A program made the position numbers and the translations under genes. Below, in pieces: positions 1 to 5,823 of a stretch of DNA of 5,823 nucleotides. The first letter of the stretch is position 1. The number at the start of each line of letters is the position of its first letter. The stretch comes from Deltaproteobacteria bacterium (GTDB lineage Bacteria > Myxococcota_A > UBA9160 > SMWR01). The notes beneath the pieces were generated by a model that made no database searches, had not been told where the DNA came from, and saw only the letters and a program-made list of their open reading frames with translations. The stretch is from assembly GCA_019313605.1 (NCBI GenBank), contig JAFDAW010000181.1:1-5823 (forward strand). Direction: 5' to 3'.

Positions 1-414
1 CTCGTGCGCAGCCTGATCGAATATCCGGCGCTCGTCGAGCGCGTATCGACCGACGAACTCCTGACCCTGCTTCCGGCGGGCCCTGCAGCGGAGATCGTTC
101 GGGCGCTCGTGTCGGCGCCGCTGGGCGAGAGGGTGGATGTAGATGCCATCTGCGAGCAGCTCGGAGACGACTCGCAAAGGCTCCTGAGAGAGCTCGCAGC
201 GAACAGTGCCGAACTCGATGCTGACACGGCAACGCGTATTTTGGATGATACGATTCAATGGTTGCGAAAGAGGCTACGCGACGAGGAGGCCAGAGCCCTC
301 ACACAGCAGCTGCGTGGCGAAGGTGAAGATTGGCGGGCCGTCTTGGAGGCAAAGCAGCGCCTCCAGGGGCAGCCCGTGCGACAGGAGAACCGCCGAACGA
401 ATATTACGACGTGA
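1..414 (+). CDS. dnaG: DNA primase DnaG, C-terminal part (5' end outside window)
   Basis: The frame is open from the first base and ends at TGA 412-414, giving 137 visible residues of a larger protein. The fragment is all-helical and charged. It opens with an LIEYPALVERV-like helix and closes with a long basic/acidic helix (RILDDTIQWLRKRLRDEEA, then AVLEAKQRLQG). This is the usual look of the DnaG C-terminal helicase-interaction domain, which docks primase onto DnaB at the replication fork. The zinc-binding and TOPRIM catalytic domains would lie upstream and are not seen. The identification rests mainly on this helical pattern together with rpoD lying 69 bp downstream on the same strand, a common dnaG-rpoD order. 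This domain is poorly conserved, so the sequence alone would not prove it. The gene is probably co-transcribed with rpoD, since no terminator is visible between them. Confidence 0.85.
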   Translation, partial: LVRSLIEYPALVERVSTDELLTLLPAGPAAEIVRALVSAPLGERVDVDAICEQLGDDSQRLLRELAANSAELDADTATRILDDTIQWLRKRLRDEEARALTQQLRGEGEDWRAVLEAKQRLQGQPVRQENRRTNITT

Positions 415-467
415 AGCTCAACGTGGAGTAGTTAGGCTGGAGATCATCTACGGATACAGAGACTGGT

Positions 468-473
468 AAGGAG
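468..473 (+). promoter_or_regulatory. Shine-Dalgarno site of rpoD
   Basis: AAGGAG, inside GGTAAGGAG, lies 10 bases before the ATG at 484. It is a strong ribosome binding site that fixes this ATG as the start of rpoD. The rest of the 69-bp gap after dnaG shows no convincing promoter or terminator. Confidence 0.8.
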
Positions 474-483
474 CCCTCCCCCC

Positions 484-2373
<1,890 letters not shown>

Positions 2374-2381
2374 AATCGACT

Positions 2382-2407
2382 GCGCCGCCGCTCCGCGTCT
2401 GCGGCGC
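2382..2407 (+). terminator. GC-rich hairpin after rpoD, possible weak terminator
   Basis: GCGCCGC (2382-2388) and GCGGCGC (2401-2407) can pair as a 7-bp all-GC stem around a 12-base loop, starting 8 bases after the rpoD stop codon. A second register (2386-2391 with 2401-2406) is also possible. There is no T-run behind it, so it is not a canonical intrinsic terminator. It may slow polymerase or protect the rpoD 3' end, or it may be chance in GC-rich DNA. Confidence 0.3.
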
Positions 2408-2417
2408 CCACACCCGC

Positions 2418-2423
2418 TAGCAT
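2418..2423 (+). promoter_or_regulatory. Possible -10 element of the MoaD-like gene (leaderless start)
   Basis: TAGCAT fits the TAnnnT -10 pattern and ends 8 bases before the ATG at 2432, which would place the transcript start at or next to the start codon. No Shine-Dalgarno sequence lies in front of that ATG. No -35 match is seen at 17-bp spacing (2395-2400 is GCGTCT). This is a weak call, since such hexamers are common. Confidence 0.2.
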
Positions 2424-2431
2424 TTGACGCG

Positions 2432-2704
2432 ATGCCGATTCTTCACATCCCCAAACAGCTGCACGCCTATTGCGGCGGTCAAGACTCCATCGAGCTCGAG
2501 GGCGAGTTCATTTCGGAGTTGCTCGCCGGCCTTGCGGCGCAGTTTCCAGAGCTGGGCTCGCGGGTGCTCGACGCTTCCGGGGCGTTGGTGCCCCATCTCG
2601 TGGTGATCCATAACGACGTGGTGTTGCGCACCAGCGAAGTCGCGGAGGCCCGGGTTTCGGCTGACGACGAGCTCCGGATCTTTACGGCAGCTTCGGGAGG
2701 TTAG
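2432..2704 (+). CDS. MoaD/ThiS-family sulfur-carrier protein (ubiquitin-like beta-grasp)
   Basis: This is a 90-aa protein of the usual MoaD size. It begins MPILHIPKQLHAYCGGQDSIELEG, like the first beta-hairpin of MoaD-like proteins. A helix follows (ISELLAGLAAQFPELGSRVLD), then a strand pair (HLVVIHNDVVLR), then SADDELRIFTAASGG. The C-terminal Gly-Gly is the family hallmark: it is adenylated by a MoeB/ThiF-type enzyme and turned into a thiocarboxylate that donates sulfur. Lying next to a tungsten/molybdenum AOR, its likely role is making the dithiolene of the metallopterin, possibly dedicated to that enzyme; this is inference. Upstream in the same frame the reading continues into rpoD without a stop, but homology to MoaD begins at this ATG. 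No good ribosome binding site is visible. The last 23 bp overlap the 3' end of the convergent AOR gene. ThiS is a less likely alternative, because no thiamine genes are seen. Confidence 0.87.
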   Translation: MPILHIPKQLHAYCGGQDSIELEGEFISELLAGLAAQFPELGSRVLDASGALVPHLVVIHNDVVLRTSEVAEARVSADDELRIFTAASGG

Positions 2705-4511
2705 CTTCGAGCAGCGCGTCGAATTTTGCGAGCACCTTCTCTTGAAGCTCCGCGAAGAATTCCGGAGTATTGAAGTACGGCAGATCAATGGCGTCTGACT
2801 TTTCCAGCACGTCGGCGGGCAACTGGTAGTCGTCATTGGTGAAGCCCTGCAGCCTCTCGAGCCGATAACCGCGCAAAAATGCCCGGAGCACCGCGTCCCG
2901 AAGGTCTTCGCCGGAGACGTTGACACCCGTCGCTTTGGTGACCGCTTCTGAAACGTCGTCGTTGGAGAGCCCGCTGAACTTACAGATCCCGACGAGATCG
3001 TCTCGCATGATGCTCAAGCCGCGCTCGGGGCTGGTGATGGTGTCTACCCAGTAGTCGATACCGACCTCACGTTCGTTCAACAACACCAGGTAGGTTCGCA
3101 TCGACATGTGCCCACCCGCCAACGCCCACGGATAGCCCGGGTTGGTCTGGGGGAGGTAAGCGGGAAACTCCATTCCCTTGCTGTGCATCGCATAAGCGGG
3201 CTCGCCGACCTCTTCGGACAGCCGCAGCGCCCCCTGACCCAACTGCGGGAGCTTGCCTTCGCCGATGGATTCGATCGCGTGGCGCGCCGCTGCGGCATCG
3301 CCGTACGCGAGTCCGCCGGCGATGCTGGCACCTGAATCGGCGTGGCGGCGGTTGTATTCCATCGCGTACGAAAGCGTGACTCCGCACGAGATCGCGTCGA
3401 GCCCGAGCTGATCGGTGAGTTCCACGAGTTCGCAGATCGCATCGACGTCGAAGACCCCGATGTTCGACGAGAGCAGGACCAACGGCTCGTAGTCGAGTTT
3501 GGCGCGGAAGGTGCCGCTCTTTGTTTCGTAGAGATTCTTGTGGCAGCGAATGCCGCAGCGAAAGCAGGCCTCTGCTTTGATCGTGAAGTCTTCGAGCTGC
3601 TCCACGTTCTTGCGGTGGAGAGGCACCGAGATATCGGTGCCCGTCGGCATGAAATTGTATTCGGGTACCGCGTGGGAGGGACTCAGAGCTTCGGCGTTCG
3701 CCCAGGTTCCGCCCATGCCGCCGGTCTTCGCCTCGCGGAAGCGCCGGCTGCCATCGCCCGTGCCCACGACGCTGTTGATTCTCTTCAGCGTCGCGGCCGG
3801 CGGCTGGAGTTTCTGGTCCGGCGTGTCGGCGACGATCGCCAGCAGATTCTTCGAGCCCATCACGCCGCCCATGCCGCCGCGTCCGCAGTAGCGCGCCTTC
3901 GCGTCACCACTTTTCAGCTGGTTCTCCGATGACAGGGCGATGGTGGCGTACAAAACGGTCTCGTAGTTTTCTCCGGCTGGCCCGACCACGGCGAAGTGCG
4001 CGTCGGGGTACTCACCATAGAGGGCCTGGATCTTCGCGTTGGTGGTCTGGCCGACGAGGGCTGCTGCATCCTTGAAGGAGAACTCGGCCTCACCCCCTGC
4101 CTGTGATTGCGTGATGTGCAGCGTGCTGGGTCCCGCGCAGCGCCCGGTAAAGATCACTTCATCGACGCCCAGAAAGCGAAGCTTGGTGCCGAATTTTCCG
4201 CTCCCCGCGCTCCATATCGCGGAGGGGAGGCCGCTGCTCGAGCGCTTGAGGGGCGAGTAGGCGTGGAAGAAGGTGCGAAGCCCGGTCATCATCGAGGTGC
4301 CGGAGAGGGCGCCGAGGTTCATGACGAGCGCGGCGCTCGGGCTGTGGGGGTCGTCGGTCCGCAGGCCTTCGAGGAGCTTGAAGCCCCGGCCGATGCCGCC
4401 GAGCAGGTCTTCGAGATCTTCGCAGGCGACCGTCTCGCTGCGCACGCTGTGCGCTTCGAGGTCGACCCAGTAGCGGTTGAAGGACAGCTCAGAGACCTTG
4501 CGCTCGGCCAT
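2682..4511 (-). CDS. Aldehyde:ferredoxin oxidoreductase (AOR) family tungsten/molybdenum enzyme
   Basis: This is a complete 609-aa protein, close to the archaeal AOR (about 605 aa). AORs hold a bis-pterin tungsten (or molybdenum) site and one [4Fe-4S] cluster in the cytoplasm, and interconvert aldehydes or related substrates with carboxylic acids using a low-potential carrier. The N-terminal domain (about 8-225) has the GALSGTSMMTGLR segment (67-79), VGPAGEN (176-182) and RGGMGGVMGSKNLLAI (211-226). Cluster ligands are C316, C319 and C323 (CFRCGIRC) plus C510 (DDLVGICKF). The pterin-site motif DQLGLD is at 367-372. E342 and H468 sit where the archaeal enzyme has its active-site Glu and His, by alignment from memory. 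The loop after PAY (450-452) reads LPQTNPGYPW where many relatives have a DPRG-type sequence, so the substrate cannot be named. It is convergent with the MoaD-like gene and divergent from a flavin oxidoreductase that may be its electron partner. Confidence 0.93.
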   Translation of the reverse strand: MAERKVSELSFNRYWVDLEAHSVRSETVACEDLEDLLGGIGRGFKLLEGLRTDDPHSPSAALVMNLGALSGTSMMTGLRTFFHAYSPLKRSSSGLPSAIWSAGSGKFGTKLRFLGVDEVIFTGRCAGPSTLHITQSQAGGEAEFSFKDAAALVGQTTNAKIQALYGEYPDAHFAVVGPAGENYETVLYATIALSSENQLKSGDAKARYCGRGGMGGVMGSKNLLAIVADTPDQKLQPPAATLKRINSVVGTGDGSRRFREAKTGGMGGTWANAEALSPSHAVPEYNFMPTGTDISVPLHRKNVEQLEDFTIKAEACFRCGIRCHKNLYETKSGTFRAKLDYEPLVLLSSNIGVFDVDAICELVELTDQLGLDAISCGVTLSYAMEYNRRHADSGASIAGGLAYGDAAAARHAIESIGEGKLPQLGQGALRLSEEVGEPAYAMHSKGMEFPAYLPQTNPGYPWALAGGHMSMRTYLVLLNEREVGIDYWVDTITSPERGLSIMRDDLVGICKFSGLSNDDVSEAVTKATGVNVSGEDLRDAVLRAFLRGYRLERLQGFTNDDYQLPADVLEKSDAIDLPYFNTPEFFAELQEKVLAKFDALLEANLPKLP

Positions 4512-4515
4512 GTCG

Positions 4516-4520
4516 CCTCC
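4516..4520 (-). promoter_or_regulatory. Shine-Dalgarno site of the AOR gene
   Basis: On the minus strand GGAGG lies 4 bases before the ATG at 4509-4511. The spacing is slightly short but the match is strong, and it supports this start. The neighbouring divergent gene has no such site. Confidence 0.7.
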
Positions 4521-4572
4521 AGATGGGAACCGTCTAGGGTCGAGAGGCTAGCAGGCCCCCCTCCGGTCCGGC

Positions 4573-4636
4573 CGCTCGAAAAGCTCGGGGATTGGCGATT
4601 GCGCGGCGCACAACGCCCGCCGCGGACGCTCGAAAA
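4573..4636. repeat. Pair of CGCTCGAAAA direct repeats in the divergent spacer
   Basis: CGCTCGAAAA occurs at 4573-4582 and again at 4627-4636, 54 bp apart start to start (about five helical turns). Both copies lie between the divergent AOR and flavoprotein genes. They could be paired protein-binding sites, or a chance repeat. No other significance is visible. Confidence 0.35.
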
Positions 4637-4666
4637 AACCGCCTGCGAGAGCAGCGGATCTCCATG

Positions 4667-4686
4667 CAACGTCGCCGGTGACGTTG
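4667..4686. promoter_or_regulatory. 20-bp palindrome, candidate operator
   Basis: CAACGTC (4667-4673) and GACGTTG (4680-4686) are perfect inverted arms around GCCGGT, whose inner CCGG is itself palindromic. Nine of the ten base pairs are symmetric; only G4674/T4679 break the symmetry. The site lies 13 bases before the GTG start of the flavoprotein gene, in the 188-bp spacer shared with the divergent AOR gene. That position suits a dimeric repressor or activator (for example TetR-like) controlling one or both genes. No regulator gene is present in the window. Confidence 0.55.
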
Positions 4687-4692
4687 TAGATT
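4687..4692 (+). promoter_or_regulatory. Possible -10 element of the flavoprotein gene (leaderless start)
   Basis: TAGATT matches TAnnnT and directly abuts the palindrome. It ends 7 bases before the GTG at 4700, so a transcript would begin at or beside the start codon. No Shine-Dalgarno sequence precedes that GTG. If real, a protein on the palindrome would cover the -35/spacer region. No -35 match is seen at 17 bp (4664-4669 is ATGCAA). Confidence 0.22.
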
Positions 4693-4699
4693 CCGGGCC

Positions 4700-5823
4700 G
4701 TGAAAACACCTACCGAACCTACGCACGTGATTGGAATTTGTGGTGGGGCCGTCGCCGGCTCGGAAGCGGCGAAGCTGTTTGTCGAGCGCGGAGCCATCGC
4801 CATCGTTTTCGAGCAGAACGCTCGTCCCTACGGCAAGATCGAAGACGGCTTGCCCCGCTGGCACGCCAAGCTGCGCGAGAAAGAGTACGCGCGCATCGAC
4901 GACAACCTGGACACCGCCGGAGTGTTTTTCGTCCCGCTGACGCGCCTGGGGAAGGATCTTGCGTTCTCCGAGCTGACGGACGAAATGGGGCTGAGCGCCG
5001 TGATCCTGGCCACCGGTGCCTGGCGCGATCGGCCGCTGCCGGTCGAGGGCATCGATCGCTTCGTCGGCCGCGGGCTGATCTACCAGAATCCCCTCGTCTA
5101 CTGGTTCAACCACTATGCCGACCCCGGTTTCGCAGGACCCGAAGTCGACGTACCCGACGGTGCCATCGTGGTGGGCGGGGGCCTGGCCTCGATCGACGTG
5201 GTGAAGTTGCTCAACATCGAAGTCTTTTGCCGGGCGCTGCGCGAGCGCGGCATCGAGGTGGATGCGGTGGCGATGGAGCAAGCGGGTATCGCGCAGACGC
5301 TCGCCAAACACGAGCTGAGCGCCGAGGAGCTCGGGGTCGAAGGCTGCACGCTCTATTACCGGCGGCGTATGTGTGATATGCCGCTGGCGTCCGTCAAGGA
5401 CCCGACGCCGGCCCAACTCGAAAAGCTCGAAACCACGCGCACGCGCATCATGGAAAAGGTGATGCGCAAGTTCTTCGTCAAGATGGAGGAGTGCTGCGCT
5501 CCGATCGCGCCGATCGAGGACGGCGACAAGCTCGCGGGTCTGGTCTTTCGGAGGACCGCCATCAAAGACGGTCGGCTGCGCGAGGTGGAAGGATCCGACT
5601 TCGAGGCGCGGGCGCCGCTGGTGGTGAGCTCCATCGGCAGCCTGCCCCAGTTGATCGAAGGAGTCCCGGCCGAAGGTGACCTGTACCCGTTCGACTCGGA
5701 GGAGCGAGGAGCGCTGCGCGGTCTGGACGGCGTCTTCGGGCTCGGCAACGTGCTGACCGGCAAGGGCAACATTCGCGACAGCCGCGTCAACGCCAGTGTC
5801 GTGGCGGAGCGCGTCATCGAGAA
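4700..5823 (+). CDS. FAD/NAD(P)-dependent oxidoreductase, partial (3' end outside window)
   Basis: The frame is open from GTG 4700 to the window end, with 374 codons visible. An in-frame TGA at 4679-4681 bounds the start, and GTG 4700 is the first start codon after it. The first Rossmann motif follows at once (HVIGICGGAVAGSEAA, 9-24), with the acidic strand end VFEQ (36-39). NARPYGKIEDGLPRWH (40-55) resembles the region after the first strand in adrenodoxin-reductase and glutamate-synthase small-subunit flavoproteins. ILATGAWRDRPLP (102-114) is the usual ATG motif. A second dinucleotide motif, VVGGGLAS (157-164), should bind NAD(P). GVFGLGNV (344-351) is the C-terminal FAD motif. The first motif reads G-G-A-x-x-G, with Ala at the usual second Gly. 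Being divergent from the AOR gene, it may pass electrons between NAD(P)H and AOR, like the FAD subunit of some bacterial AORs; this is inference. No Fe-S cysteine cluster is seen; C265-C266 is an isolated pair. Confidence 0.9.
   Translation, partial: MKTPTEPTHVIGICGGAVAGSEAAKLFVERGAIAIVFEQNARPYGKIEDGLPRWHAKLREKEYARIDDNLDTAGVFFVPLTRLGKDLAFSELTDEMGLSAVILATGAWRDRPLPVEGIDRFVGRGLIYQNPLVYWFNHYADPGFAGPEVDVPDGAIVVGGGLASIDVVKLLNIEVFCRALRERGIEVDAVAMEQAGIAQTLAKHELSAEELGVEGCTLYYRRRMCDMPLASVKDPTPAQLEKLETTRTRIMEKVMRKFFVKMEECCAPIAPIEDGDKLAGLVFRRTAIKDGRLREVEGSDFEARAPLVVSSIGSLPQLIEGVPAEGDLYPFDSEERGALRGLDGVFGLGNVLTGKGNIRDSRVNASVVAERVIE

Larger units (their letters stand above)
4512..4699. other. Divergent intergenic region between AOR and flavoprotein genes
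   Basis: These 188 bp are the only sizeable non-coding stretch in the window. They hold the AOR ribosome binding site, the CGCTCGAAAA repeat pair, the 20-bp palindrome and a possible -10 for the flavoprotein. No convincing -35/-10 pair could be placed for the AOR gene on the minus strand. The spacer is the only visible place for promoters of both genes. Confidence 0.7.

Noticed and set aside
3342..3932. Plus-strand open frame of 196 codons inside the AOR gene
   Set aside because: It is antisense to the cluster-binding and central part of AOR and has no supporting motif or ribosome binding site.
4534..4551. CTAG pair around GGTCGAGAGG upstream of the AOR gene
   Set aside because: The arms are only four bases, and CTAG is itself palindromic. 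This is too short to support an operator or hairpin.
4107..4703. Plus-strand open frame of 198 codons over the AOR 5' part
   Set aside because: It is antisense to the AOR N-terminal domain, whose motifs are conserved. Its product is low-complexity Ala/Gly/Arg with no family resemblance.
4319..5416. Long open frame on the minus strand (365 codons) crossing the divergent spacer
   Set aside because: It lies antisense to the well-supported flavoprotein gene and overlaps the AOR 5' end in another frame. Its translation is His/Arg/Ser-rich with no recognisable motif. It is a shadow of GC-rich codon use.

Overview
The window is about 5.8 kb of GC-rich bacterial chromosome. Five protein genes fill nearly all of it, two of them cut by the window edges. 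The left half is a housekeeping locus: the 3' end of dnaG (primase), then after a 69-bp gap a complete rpoD (primary sigma-70 factor, 629 aa). The dnaG-rpoD pair is the classic macromolecular-synthesis arrangement. The RpoD has regions 1.1, 1.2, a long non-conserved insert, and regions 2, 3 and 4. This, with the GC-rich codon use, fits a proteobacterium or a lineage once grouped with the deltaproteobacteria (Myxococcota, Desulfobacterota, Binatota). That placement is inference; no taxonomic marker was searched.

The right half is a metabolic island built around a complete tungsten/molybdenum aldehyde:ferredoxin oxidoreductase (AOR) family enzyme on the minus strand (609 aa, all four [4Fe-4S] cysteines present). 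A small MoaD/ThiS-like sulfur-carrier protein ending in Gly-Gly, the type used in pterin cofactor synthesis, is encoded convergently with it. The last 23 bp of the two genes overlap tail to tail. On the other side, divergent from the AOR gene, a flavin/NAD(P)-type oxidoreductase starts with GTG at 4700 and runs in an open frame off the right edge (374 codons visible).

The 188-bp divergent spacer (4512-4699) carries a nearly perfect 20-bp palindrome just upstream of the flavoprotein start. It is a good candidate operator for a local regulator. Taken together, the AOR (catalysis), the MoaD-like protein (dithiolene sulfur for the metallopterin) and the flavoprotein (electron exchange with NAD(P)H) look like one functional module placed directly after rpoD. 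It resembles in content the AOR-FAD-subunit-MoaD gene sets known around some bacterial AORs, but here the genes lie on both strands and no ferredoxin-like subunit is visible. The AOR also departs from the family in its C-terminal pterin-site loop, so it may belong to an uncharacterised branch with an unknown substrate. I saw no RNA gene, mobile element or CRISPR array.
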